Part shown: in pieces, positions 14,182-21,751 of the stretch | How the letters are laid out: every line of letters starts with the position of its first letter | Position numbering within the stretch: the stretch's first letter is position 1 | Assembly: GCA_944324215.1 (NCBI GenBank) | Contig: CALUVP010000115.1 | Coordinates: 1 to 32,530 of the forward strand | Reading direction: 5' to 3' | Length of the DNA: 32,530 bases | Origin: Candidatus Gastranaerophilales bacterium | Lineage (GTDB): Bacteria > Cyanobacteriota > Vampirovibrionia > Gastranaerophilales > Gastranaerophilaceae | Notes under the pieces: model-generated | The model's input: only the letters and a program-made list of their open reading frames with translations | Databases searched by the model: none | Told to the model about the DNA's origin: nothing | Translations under genes and position numbers: made by a program

Positions 14182-15792
14182 CTAACCTCCTAGTGTCATT
14201 AAAGTGTCTAAACAAGCATTACAAGTGTTGAAAACCTGTGCTGCTGCAGAATATGCCGTTTGATATTTCACTAAATCGACCAGTTCTTCGTTTATGTCAA
14301 CTCCTGTTGCATCCTTAATTTTTGATTCCACCGAATCAACAACTGATGACTGCGTATCATAAAGAGTTTGTAAACTGCTTCCTGCTGAAGCGATTTTACC
14401 AACCATTGATGTATAAAAATCTTCTATAGACATTCCGTTTAAAGAATCTTGTTTTGTGTTTCTTGTGCCCAACATTGCTGCAACGTTTTGAGCGTTACCT
14501 ACGGCATTTTCGTCAAAGTTTGCACCATCCTCAAAATAAGCGCAGGATATATTCCAAATCCCGTCTTCTGTTAATAATTCAGGATTAAGTTGGATATTAC
14601 CGGCTGTAATTCCGTTTGTTACAATATTCCCATCAGCATCTGTTGTGACAAATATAAAGTTATCATCCGGACTGTCTATTAATTTCCCAGTATCATCTGG
14701 ATTAATGCAATATGCGCCTTCTCTTGTATTTAATTCATTGAAAATATCTGCTACTGTTTGTGCTAATTTATTAAGGCTATTCATAACCGTTCCGGCATTT
14801 GTTTCGCCATCTACTGCTGTCGCCGAATGTAACATTCCTCCAAGAGTTCCTTCCGTAATAATTGAATTCGCGTTTGCCATTACAACAGCTCCGTCTTCCT
14901 CTGGATTTATAATACTGATAACAGCATTTTCTCCATCCCAGTCATCAGGATAAGCAATTGGTGGATTCTGTGATTCACAATAATCTTTTGCAGTCTGAAT
15001 ATCAAGTTCTCCAACAACTTTTGCGCCCCTTACAAGATCAACATTTCCTATTGAAACTCTTACTGCACCATTGTGAATTTCTTCGACATTAATGTCTACA
15101 AATTGAGCAATATCGTTTAAAATTAAATCACGTTTGTCCAATAAATTATTTGCTTCTAATGTTCCTGTTTGTGTTACCATTAGAGCTCTGTTAACATCTG
15201 CCAATTCTGCTAATTTGTCATTTAATGCAGAATATTGAACATATATTTGCGAACTTTCTAAAGCACTTTGTGATTTACCATCTCCAAGAACTTTTGTTGT
15301 TAGTTGTTCTAATTCGATACTTTTAGAGTTCATTGTAGAAACCAAGGTTTTTGCTGTTTCTATAAAGTTTGTTCTAGCAGTAGAACTTGCAGGATATTCG
15401 TTTAAGTTGTTTAATGCTTCATAAAAATCTGACAATGCTGCATCAAGTCCTTCTCCTTCTAAATCATCGAAAATGTTTGCCAAATCTCCTATTGCATCTA
15501 GCTGTTGATCGAGAGTGTTAAGGTGAGAAAGTTGCTCTCTATAGTAATTATTTAAGTATTCGTCATTATAACGCATTACATTTGCTATCATAACACCACC
15601 GTTGGCACGGATCTGGTTATTTACATTATCTCCGATGGCGCCAGCAATATTTCTTGTTGCTAGATTTACGCGTTGTTTGTGATACCCTTCTGTATTCATG
15701 TTTGCAACGTTATGTGAAACAACACTTATTGCTTTCTCGTTTACAGAAAGTGTATTCGCTGTCATATTTAATGATGATAACAAACTTGCCAT
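14182..15792 (-). CDS. flgK: Flagellar hook-associated protein 1 (FlgK)
   Basis: FlgK is the first junction protein between hook and filament. The 536-residue product carries the rod/hook-family N-terminal motif (VVSHNVANMNTEGYHKQRV, residues about 24-42) and the C-terminal helix (LVDLVKYQTAYSAAAQVFNT) characteristic of FlgK. The central D2/D3 region is divergent. Length is in the normal FlgK range. It is followed immediately by flgL and preceded by the flgN-like chaperone, the usual order in many bacteria. An 8-bp perfect hairpin (TAATCAAA / TTTGATTA, 15831-15848) sits in the 58-bp gap between flgN and flgK. Confidence 0.95.
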   Translation of the reverse strand: MASLLSSLNMTANTLSVNEKAISVVSHNVANMNTEGYHKQRVNLATRNIAGAIGDNVNNQIRANGGVMIANVMRYNDEYLNNYYREQLSHLNTLDQQLDAIGDLANIFDDLEGEGLDAALSDFYEALNNLNEYPASSTARTNFIETAKTLVSTMNSKSIELEQLTTKVLGDGKSQSALESSQIYVQYSALNDKLAELADVNRALMVTQTGTLEANNLLDKRDLILNDIAQFVDINVEEIHNGAVRVSIGNVDLVRGAKVVGELDIQTAKDYCESQNPPIAYPDDWDGENAVISIINPEEDGAVVMANANSIITEGTLGGMLHSATAVDGETNAGTVMNSLNKLAQTVADIFNELNTREGAYCINPDDTGKLIDSPDDNFIFVTTDADGNIVTNGITAGNIQLNPELLTEDGIWNISCAYFEDGANFDENAVGNAQNVAAMLGTRNTKQDSLNGMSIEDFYTSMVGKIASAGSSLQTLYDTQSSVVDSVESKIKDATGVDINEELVDLVKYQTAYSAAAQVFNTCNACLDTLMTLGG

Positions 15793-15850
15793 TGTTTACC
15801 TCTTTTTTTCTTGAAGCACTACTTAAGAACTAATCAAAACTTTGATTATC

Positions 15851-16348
15851 CTAAACTTCTTCATTTATGGTCCACATGTCATATTCATGTGTGTCTGTCT
15901 TGCCTGCTCCGTTATAATTACATCCTTGAGGAGCAAATGCATCTATAATTGTTTCCAACATCTTGTTAGATATTACGATGCCATGTTTTAGCAGTTCCAC
16001 ATTTTGATTATTTAATAACGTTAATTCGGGAATTATTTTACAAATCTTTACTTTTCTCTCCTCTAAAGCATTTACATATTCCGGCGCTTCGTTTGTTGCA
16101 AACTCTATGAATCCGGACATATTAGTGTCTTTGCCAAACATTTTAATAGCCAGTTCTTTCCTTGATTCATTAAGCTTACTTATTTCATTATTAAGAGCAA
16201 GAATTTTGTTGTCTAATACTCCCAAATCATCTGGCTTAGACTTCTTTAAAGTTTCCTTCTTTTCTTCAAAGAGAATCTTCAGTTTTGAATAAGCTGTAAT
16301 TATTTTATCCAATATTTCTATTAAATTCTTAAATGCTTTTTTATCCAT
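15851..16348 (-). CDS. flgN: FlgN-like flagellar export chaperone
   Basis: FlgN proteins bind FlgK and FlgL in the cytoplasm and deliver them to the export gate. This 165-residue product is nearly all helical: residues 1-40 (FKNLIEILDKIITAYSKL) and a long coiled coil (LNNEISKLNESRKELAIKMFG). Its end (LLKHGIVISNKMLETIIDAF, then a Tyr-x-x-x-G-like NYNGAG) fits the FlgN C-terminal pattern in which hydrophobic helix residues bind clients. A longer frame to 16510 would overlap flgH; the ATG at 16348 has AAAGGA five bases upstream and leaves a normal 37-bp gap after flgH, so I choose it. Position directly before flgK-flgL supports the assignment. Sequence similarity in FlgN is low, so the call rests on architecture plus context. 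Confidence 0.72.
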   Translation of the reverse strand: MDKKAFKNLIEILDKIITAYSKLKILFEEKKETLKKSKPDDLGVLDNKILALNNEISKLNESRKELAIKMFGKDTNMSGFIEFATNEAPEYVNALEERKVKICKIIPELTLLNNQNVELLKHGIVISNKMLETIIDAFAPQGCNYNGAGKTDTHEYDMWTINEEV

Positions 16349-16385
16349 TTTATCCTTTAATTTTCTTTTTACACTGTTAGTTATA

Positions 16386-16994
16386 CTAGAACAGATATTT
16401 AACAAATCTGTTGAAGATACCTTCGTTCTGGTTTCTGGAGATTGCGCCTCTGCCTGATAGAGCAAATTGTAGGTTAGAAACATTGTACGAATAAATTTCT
16501 CCGTTAGCATTCAACCACCTAGGGTCAACAACTCCTGTTACTATAAAATCCATTCTTTCATTACCGTTTACAAGAGTCTTTTTGCCTTGTACTGCTAAAT
16601 TCCCGTTAGGAAGCTGTTGGACAACTTGTACTGCGATCTGATCGCCAAATGTTAAACTTCTACCCCCTGTTGCTGAATTTGCAACTTCATTTGTTCCGCC
16701 AAAACCGTTAGCATCCTTAAGAGATAAGCCTAACCACTTATTGATAAATGTTGTAAAAGTATCAACAGTATTTGAAGATTTTTCTGATGAGTAGGTCAAA
16801 CTATCATTTACAGAGATATTCTCTTGCATAATTATTGATATCAAATCTCCGATTTGGTGAGCTTGAACTCCCCCAAATAAAGATCTTGGTACACCTGCAT
16901 AATTTTGGGTTGCTCCAAGTGTAAACAATGATTCTGCATTTACGCAAATTGTTGTCATCATAAGTATTGCAATTATTGTTAACACCTTTTTCAT
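16386..16994 (-). CDS. flgH: Flagellar L-ring protein FlgH
   Basis: FlgH forms the outer-membrane L ring around the flagellar rod. The 202-aa product has a signal peptide (MKKVLTIIAILMMTT...VNA), then GDLISIIMQENISVNDSLTY, GGRSLTFGDQIAVQVVQQLPNGNLAVQGKKTLVNGN and VVDPRWLNANGEIYSYNVSNL, all matching the family, and a C-terminal GIFNRFVKYLF. Most FlgH proteins are lipoproteins with an L-x-G/A-C box; here the only nearby cysteine is preceded by Ile (TIC), so a lipobox is not evident and cleavage after VNA by signal peptidase I seems likelier. The gene proves a diderm envelope. It lies in the operon between a small hypothetical gene and flgN. Confidence 0.93.
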   Translation of the reverse strand: MKKVLTIIAILMMTTICVNAESLFTLGATQNYAGVPRSLFGGVQAHQIGDLISIIMQENISVNDSLTYSSEKSSNTVDTFTTFINKWLGLSLKDANGFGGTNEVANSATGGRSLTFGDQIAVQVVQQLPNGNLAVQGKKTLVNGNERMDFIVTGVVDPRWLNANGEIYSYNVSNLQFALSGRGAISRNQNEGIFNRFVKYLF

Positions 16995-17021
16995 ATTTTA
17001 ATCCTCAAGTCCCTATTTTTT

Positions 17022-17300
17022 TTAGCAAAGAAATTCTGCTATAACACTTCTACCGTATAATAGACCGTACTTTATGTCATCATCTGAAATGTTGAATTCA
17101 CCTACAGCCTTTGCGCACTCTCTCAATTCATTTACGTCAATTCTTTCAAGAAGAGTTTTGGCGTTATTCGACTCAGTGCCGCCTGAAACTTCTTTTGTTT
17201 CTGCTCCTTCATTATTTTTAGGAAGAGTTTGTGCTGATTTGAAAGCACTTAATGCACTGAATTGTTGTACTGAATTATTTTGTCCTATTGATGATAACAT
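17022..17300 (-). CDS. Hypothetical protein inside the flagellar operon, 92 aa
   Basis: I do not recognise the family. The N-terminal half is polar and low complexity (Ser, Asn, Gln, Glu); the C-terminal part, from about residue 50, is likely helical and distinctive: LLERIDVNELRECAKAVGEF followed by NISDDDIKYGLLYGRSVIAEF. The gene lies 12 bp after the flgJ-like gene and 27 bp before flgH, on the same strand, so a flagellar role is likely. A disordered start and a helical end are reminiscent of FlgM-type anti-sigma factors, and the size fits, but I do not see a convincing FlgM signature. A small structural or regulatory flagellar factor is the safest statement. Confidence 0.65.
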   Translation of the reverse strand: MLSSIGQNNSVQQFSALSAFKSAQTLPKNNEGAETKEVSGGTESNNAKTLLERIDVNELRECAKAVGEFNISDDDIKYGLLYGRSVIAEFLC

Positions 17301-17312
17301 TATGTCCCCTTA

Positions 17313-17663
17313 TTAGTTAACGTATTTTTCCATTTGTCTGTAAATTTGGTCCGCAAATCCGAATGATGTTCTAGGATTGTTTGCAATATCTCGTCCCATT
17401 TGTTGATAAACTACTGATTTAAAAGTATCTACATATTGACTTTCTTTACCAAATAATCCGTTTTCTCTATCTACGGTTTTGTCCATTTCTGATAACATTT
17501 TGGTTATGAATATTGATTCAAATTCTGTTGCAGCCTTTCTTAATTGCTCTTTGGAATCTCCGGATTCTTTAATTCTGTTATATAGAACTTGATCCGAGTT
17601 TACTGTCTGAGCATTATTTAACCCATTTTTTATTAAATCTATTGCAGGTGTTGAAAAATCCAT
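17313..17663 (-). CDS. flgJ: Rod-binding FlgJ N-terminal-domain protein
   Basis: A 116-residue protein matching only the N-terminal half of FlgJ, the scaffold or cap needed to assemble the rod. The diagnostic segment is LRKAATEFESIFITKMLSEM followed by FGKESQYVDTFKSVVYQQMG and GFADQIYRQMEKYV. The C-terminal muramidase domain found in enterobacterial FlgJ is absent; a separate lytic transglycosylase gene (21751-22299) is in the same cluster and may provide the wall-cutting activity. It starts 16 bp after flgI, in the order flgI-flgJ that is common in many phyla. There is no signal peptide, as expected for cargo of the flagellar export system. Confidence 0.88.
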   Translation of the reverse strand: MDFSTPAIDLIKNGLNNAQTVNSDQVLYNRIKESGDSKEQLRKAATEFESIFITKMLSEMDKTVDRENGLFGKESQYVDTFKSVVYQQMGRDIANNPRTSFGFADQIYRQMEKYVN

Positions 17664-17679
17664 TCTTTTTCTTCCCTCT

Positions 17680-18783
17680 CTATATGATTACTAAATCTGC
17701 TTGCAAGCTTCCTGATTTTTTAAGTGCTTGAAGTATTGAAATTAAGTCAACTGGAGCCACCCCGATTGCGTTCAAAGCTCTTACTAAATCATTAAGGTTG
17801 CTGTTTGCAGGCATTGTAACTAAACTTCCAGGTGTCTTATTTATCTCAATGTCTGCATTTTCAAAACCAACTGTTGCTCCGTTTGCGAAAGCATTTGGTT
17901 GTGAAACTTCGTTTGTCGTAGAAACGGTTACAGTTATATTACCGTGTGCTACGGCTGCAGGAAGTAGTTTTACGTCTGCTCCGATTACTACTGTACCTGT
18001 TCTTTCATTTACTACGACTTTCGCTTTATCCATAGTCGGTGATACTTCCAAGTTCTCTACTATTGATAAAAAGTTTACTCTATCATTCATAAATCTTGCA
18101 GGAATTTCTACTCTAACAGAGCTTCCGTCAATTGCTTGTGCCGGTGCTACTTGTGATACGGTCTTTGCAATTCTTGATACAAGCGTGTAGTCAGAACGAT
18201 CAATAGAAAGTGTTATTGAATTTTCATCTCCGATTTCTGTATAAATATCACGTTCAATTATTGCGCCACCAGGTATTCTTCCTGTTGTTGTGATTGCTGT
18301 TCTGGCAGAAGATCCTCCTGCAGCTTTATTAATACCTCCTACTGATAAAGGTCCTTGTGCTACTGCTACTGCTTCTCCGTTTGGAGCTTTAAGAATAGTT
18401 TGGACAAGAACACCGCCTTCTAAGCTCTTACAGTCTGCCATTGCTGAAACAGTTACATCAATTTTGTCACCGTTTTTCGCAAATGGAGGAACTGTTGCTG
18501 TTACTATTACTGCTGCTGAAGCTCCTTTTTGAATGTAGTTTTCTTGTTCAATTACTGTACCAAGGTTTCTTAATAACATTTGGTTTGTAATCTGTGTTGA
18601 ACGGGAATTATCACCTGTTCCGGGTAGACCAACAACGACACCATATCCTACTAACTGGTTTTCTCTAACACCTTTTATATGTGTTAAATCGACGATTCTT
18701 ACTTTTGCATCAATAGCGCTAGCAGGCAATAACCCCCCTATAATCAACATCATTATTAATAAAACCGATAATACTTTTTTCAT
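17680..18783 (-). CDS. flgI: Flagellar P-ring protein FlgI
   Basis: FlgI forms the periplasmic P ring bound to peptidoglycan. The 367-aa product begins with a clear signal peptide (MKKVLSVLLIMMLIIGGLLP, then ASA) and continues with VRIVDLTHIKGVRENQLVGY, GVVVGLPGTGDNS, QMLLRNLG, the SAMADCKSLEGGVLVQT region, and LNDLVRALNAIGVAPVDLIS near the C-terminus, all highly typical of the family. It is the first gene after the repeat-filled 575-bp gap, so it probably has its own promoter there; a 7-bp hairpin (18805-18824) and an element shared with slt (18850-18868) precede it. Length agrees with the family. Confidence 0.96.
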   Translation of the reverse strand: MKKVLSVLLIMMLIIGGLLPASAIDAKVRIVDLTHIKGVRENQLVGYGVVVGLPGTGDNSRSTQITNQMLLRNLGTVIEQENYIQKGASAAVIVTATVPPFAKNGDKIDVTVSAMADCKSLEGGVLVQTILKAPNGEAVAVAQGPLSVGGINKAAGGSSARTAITTTGRIPGGAIIERDIYTEIGDENSITLSIDRSDYTLVSRIAKTVSQVAPAQAIDGSSVRVEIPARFMNDRVNFLSIVENLEVSPTMDKAKVVVNERTGTVVIGADVKLLPAAVAHGNITVTVSTTNEVSQPNAFANGATVGFENADIEINKTPGSLVTMPANSNLNDLVRALNAIGVAPVDLISILQALKKSGSLQADLVII

Positions 18784-18804
18784 AATACTTAACCGCTTTC
18801 TTTC

Positions 18805-18824
18805 AGGATTACATGAATAATCCT
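18805..18824 (-). promoter_or_regulatory. Hairpin in the flgI leader
   Basis: AGGATTA (18805-18811) pairs perfectly with TAATCCT (18818-18824) around the loop CATGAA. It lies about 20 nt upstream of the flgI start and may influence ribosome loading or mRNA stability. No T-run follows it. Confidence 0.4.
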
Positions 18825-18849
18825 TAAGAACATACCTTCCCCATTAAAA

Positions 18850-18868
18850 GTCTACATTGTATAGTTTA
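18850..18868 (-). promoter_or_regulatory. Conserved element upstream of flgI (copy 1)
   Basis: On the minus strand this reads TAAACT, four bases, AATGTAGAC, and is followed by TTTTAAT, GGGG and AAGGTATG. An equivalent arrangement occurs upstream of slt at 22370-22387. It lies about 66 nt before the flgI start. It could be a flagellar promoter or activator site; the TAAA resembles the -35 of sigma28 promoters, but I see no convincing sigma28 -10 box. Confidence 0.4.
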
Positions 18869-18960
18869 AAGCATCGAGCAGGATAAAACATCAATCATAT
18901 GGAGGAAATCTTGCCGGGGTGGGTGTATTTGTTGTTTTCTCGGTATGTTTTAAAGAGAAT

Positions 18961-19265
18961 TTATTCCCTCCTTTGAAAATGGAGCGGATTTAAGACAGGG
19001 TTGGGGTGGGGTTAATAAAGATTCCGAAATGAATTCGGAATGACAAAAAATCTTTTTTAAGATACTTCAAACTATTTATATACAAGCTCCCCTCCCCTTG
19101 AGGGAGGGGGATTGGGGGTGGGGTTAATAAAGATTCCGAAATGAATTCGGAATGACAAACAATCCTTTTTAAGATACTTCAAGCTATTTAGATACAAACT
19201 TCCCTCCCTTTGAAGGGGAGGGTTAGGGTGGGGTGGAATAATCCTGAAATAAATTCAGGATGACA
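18961..19265. repeat. Three-copy intergenic repeat array (units about 108-112 bp) with paired hairpins and G-runs
   Basis: This fills most of the 575-bp gap between flgA and flgI. Each unit has a C-rich/G-rich arm (for example CCCCTCCC, loop, GGGAGGGG at 19089-19109), a G-run tract ending GGGGTGGGG, and a short hairpin. The hairpins lie at 19021-19041 and 19133-19153 (stem ATTCCGAA/TTCGGAAT) and 19241-19261 (stem ATCCTGAA/TTCAGGAT). The first two share the following sequence (GACAAA..., AAGATACTTCAA) and are 112 bp apart; the third is 108 bp further on. The third stem differs by two base-pair changes that keep pairing. A degenerate G-rich remnant lies near 18914. It looks like a dispersed REP- or MITE-like palindromic element expanded in tandem. 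No ORF is supported in this gap. Confidence 0.85.
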
Positions 19266-19358
19266 TAATAACCCACAATCTATATAAATTCAAGCAAAGT
19301 TTAATAAATTTCAAATCAAGTTCAAAATGGTGTTTTAATTTATCCCTAAATATTTACC

Positions 19359-20063
19359 CTATATATTTACCATTACTTTGTTTTCACCGATTACTTTGCC
19401 GTTATAGACTTTTTTGTAGTTTTTGTTTTCAACATCAATGTAATCGCCGCACATTCCATCATCCATTGCTGTACCATCTACGGATACCATTACTGCGTCA
19501 TTTGATACGAAAAATATTCTAACTTCACCGTTTCTTACGACATCAGGGCGCATTTTGACAAATCTTCTGTCTATTACTTCGCCTTTTTGAAATGCTTTTT
19601 TTGATGACATTTCTTTTTCAAGAGATTTTTCTGTTAGTATGTAATCCATTTTCATTGAGACATCTATCTTTTTTACTGATACATTGTCTTTTGTAAGTGT
19701 TTGTTCTCTGTTTATAAAGTCATTTGCTACTAAGACTTCTTTGTAAATATTTGTTTGAACAGGAAGATTTAGAGTCTTAATAAATGCACTGTTTACATAT
19801 ACATCAACTCTTTTTATATCTCTTGGAACTATTTTATCTCCTCCTGAGACGATTTTATACTGGATTTTACCGTTAGGCAGCTGAAGTGTCGCAAAAGGTG
19901 TTCCAGTTACTTTTACTTCAACATCTCCATTTGAAATTTTTTTGTAGTTTTCTGTTAGTATTTTTGCAACAGAAGCTTTAACATCAGACGATGTAACAAC
20001 TTGGGCATTACTCCCAAGTGCTGTCAACATTAATATTAAAGCCGTTGCAAAATACTTTTTCAA
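19359..20063 (-). CDS. flgA: Flagellar P-ring assembly chaperone FlgA
   Basis: FlgA is a periplasmic chaperone for polymerisation of FlgI into the P ring. The 234-aa product has a signal peptide (MKKYFATALILMLTALGSNA) and a SAF-type domain starting near VPVQTNIYKEVLVANDFINR (approximate; the visible stretch is NLPVQTNIYKEVLVANDFI), followed by LTKDNVSVKKID, KKAFQKGEVIDRRFV and the late segment VRIFFVSNDAVMVSVDGTAM, with a final GKVIGENKVMV. These are the typical features of the C-terminal FlgA domain. It follows flgG by eight bases and is the last gene before the repeat array, where the transcript probably ends or is weakened. The pairing with flgI next door fits. Confidence 0.88.
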   Translation of the reverse strand: MKKYFATALILMLTALGSNAQVVTSSDVKASVAKILTENYKKISNGDVEVKVTGTPFATLQLPNGKIQYKIVSGGDKIVPRDIKRVDVYVNSAFIKTLNLPVQTNIYKEVLVANDFINREQTLTKDNVSVKKIDVSMKMDYILTEKSLEKEMSSKKAFQKGEVIDRRFVKMRPDVVRNGEVRIFFVSNDAVMVSVDGTAMDDGMCGDYIDVENKNYKKVYNGKVIGENKVMVNI

Positions 20064-20071
20064 TTTATCAC

Positions 20072-20857
20072 CTATGACATGTTATTTGTTAATTGCAAGA
20101 TGTTGCTTGAAGAGTTAATTATTTTTGAGTTTGATTCAAATGCTCTTTCTGCTTTAATTAAGCCTACAAGTTCATCTACGATTTGAACGTTAGAACCTTC
20201 AAGCATGCCTTGTTGAATTAAACCAAGACCGTTTTGTCCAGGTGTATCCTGAACAGGGTTTCCTGAAGCTTGTGTTTCTTTATAAAGGTTGTGACCGATT
20301 GATAAAAGTCCTGATGGGTTTTGGAATTTTACCAATTGAAGCGAACCTACAATTGATTGTTGAGTTTGTCCCGGAAGTGTTACAGATATGTTACCGTCTT
20401 GAGTAATAGTAATTTCTGTAGCATCACGTGGAATTGATACTGATGGCTGGATTAAAAGACCATCATTTGTACAAAGCTGACCAAGTGAATCAACTTGTAA
20501 ACAGCCATCTCTGGTATAAGCTAATGAACCGTCTTCTTTCATTACTTGTAAGAAGCCTTCGCCTTCAATTTCAATATCGAGTTGGCGTCCGGTTGATATT
20601 GCTACACCTTGAGTGAATACACGGGTCGTAGCTGCTGTTTTTACACCAAGTCCGATTTCTATACCTACAGGTTGGTATGTACCTTGGTTCATTAATGCAC
20701 CAGGCGTTCTTTGTGCTTGGGATAGCAAATCTTGAAATTCTATTCTTGATTGCTTAAACGCTGTTGTGTTTACGTTTGCAACGTTGTTCGCAATTACGTC
20801 AAGATAGTTCTGCTGTGCTATCATACCTGTTGCTGCTGTTGTTAATGCTCTTAACAT
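20072..20857 (-). CDS. flgG: Flagellar distal rod protein FlgG
   Basis: FlgG builds the distal rod that crosses the periplasm. The 261-aa product has the canonical rod/hook family N-terminus (LTTAATGMIAQQNYLDVIAN, then NVANVNTTAFKQSR), the middle LDIEIEGEGFLQV and the C-terminal QQGMLEGSNVQIVDELVGLI and RAFESNSKII elements. The length of about 260 residues is typical of FlgG and distinguishes it from hook protein FlgE. It follows flgF after 63 bp and is followed by flgA. AGGAGAGA before the ATG supports the start. Confidence 0.94.
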   Translation of the reverse strand: MLRALTTAATGMIAQQNYLDVIANNVANVNTTAFKQSRIEFQDLLSQAQRTPGALMNQGTYQPVGIEIGLGVKTAATTRVFTQGVAISTGRQLDIEIEGEGFLQVMKEDGSLAYTRDGCLQVDSLGQLCTNDGLLIQPSVSIPRDATEITITQDGNISVTLPGQTQQSIVGSLQLVKFQNPSGLLSIGHNLYKETQASGNPVQDTPGQNGLGLIQQGMLEGSNVQIVDELVGLIKAERAFESNSKIINSSSNILQLTNNMS

Positions 20858-20920
20858 TTTACTTTATCTCTCCTAATTTAGTCTGGTAACCGTTACTCCA
20901 GTGACGATTTCCCTTTTATT

Positions 20921-21751
20921 TTATGAATTTCTTATCCTGCCCAATGATACTGCTGTTGTTAACATTTCGCTGTTTGTGCTTACGACTTTTGTTAAACTTT
21001 CATAATTTCTTGTCGTATTTATTGTGTTAATCATTTCTCTTATTACATTTGAATTTGAAAGCTCTAACATTCCCTGTTGTAAAGAAAACTTTTCTGAACG
21101 TAATTCAGGATTGTTTATTGTATCACGAGGTATGAACTTGGCATCTCCTATTTCAAATAAATCATCTTTGTCTGAAAAGTCCCATACCCCGATTGTTTGT
21201 AATGGGATTTTTTGGTTGTATGAATTTATTTCAATATTACCGTTTTCTGCAATAACTATATCTTTTCTGTCTCTAAACGCTGTTTCATCTTCCATATCAT
21301 AAGGTAGCATTCTGATTCTTCTGTTATCAACATCAAGAACGTATTCTCCCTGCTTTGTTTTTAGCCAATATCCATTATCTACAACAAAAGAACCGTTTCT
21401 TGTGTATGAAATGTTTCCCTCTGTATCTTGAATTTTGAAAAATCCATCTCCTTCTATTGCTACATCATAAGGATTTGATGTTTTTGTCAAAGCACCTTGT
21501 GAAAAATCATGAGTGTATTGCATACTAGCACTTCCTACACTTAAACTTCCTAAGTAATTATTTTCATTTGTATTTCTTATTATTGAACCCTCTTGTGAAT
21601 ATACAGCTGATTGCATTATGTCCTTAAATCTTAATGAACCTTTTTTGTACCCTACTGTATTTACGTTTGCAAGGTTATTTGCTGTATTATCATTCATATC
21701 CATTAAAGCATTCATACCATTTGCGGCAGCTTCAAAACTTCTTACTATCAT
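20921..21751 (-). CDS. flgF: Flagellar proximal rod protein, FlgF-like
   Basis: A 276-residue protein of the rod/hook family that precedes flgG and is best assigned as FlgF. It has the family motif NNLANVNTVGYKKGSLRFKD (about residues 25-44), VAIEGDGFFKI in the middle and LQQGMLELSNSNVIREM near the end, shared with FlgG. The central part differs from FlgG (KTKQGEYVLDVDNRRIRM). A second FlgG-like copy is the alternative, as FlgF and FlgG often look alike; the gene order flgF-flgG favours FlgF. Its ATG overlaps the stop of slt by one base (TAATG), indicating coupled translation. Confidence 0.83.
   Translation of the reverse strand: MIVRSFEAAANGMNALMDMNDNTANNLANVNTVGYKKGSLRFKDIMQSAVYSQEGSIIRNTNENNYLGSLSVGSASMQYTHDFSQGALTKTSNPYDVAIEGDGFFKIQDTEGNISYTRNGSFVVDNGYWLKTKQGEYVLDVDNRRIRMLPYDMEDETAFRDRKDIVIAENGNIEINSYNQKIPLQTIGVWDFSDKDDLFEIGDAKFIPRDTINNPELRSEKFSLQQGMLELSNSNVIREMINTINTTRNYESLTKVVSTNSEMLTTAVSLGRIRNS

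Noticed and set aside
16349-16510. Upstream extension of the FlgN-like gene
   Set aside because: It overlaps flgH by 125 bp and has no ribosome site; the ATG at 16348 has AAAGGA.
17798-18190. A 130-aa plus-strand frame inside flgI
   Set aside because: It is antisense to a clearly conserved flgI and shows no ribosome site; it is a composition artefact.
18784-19358. A CRISPR array in the repeat-filled gap
   Set aside because: Only three units of about 110 bp, without short constant spacers or cas genes; the palindromes and G-runs fit a REP/MITE-like repeat.
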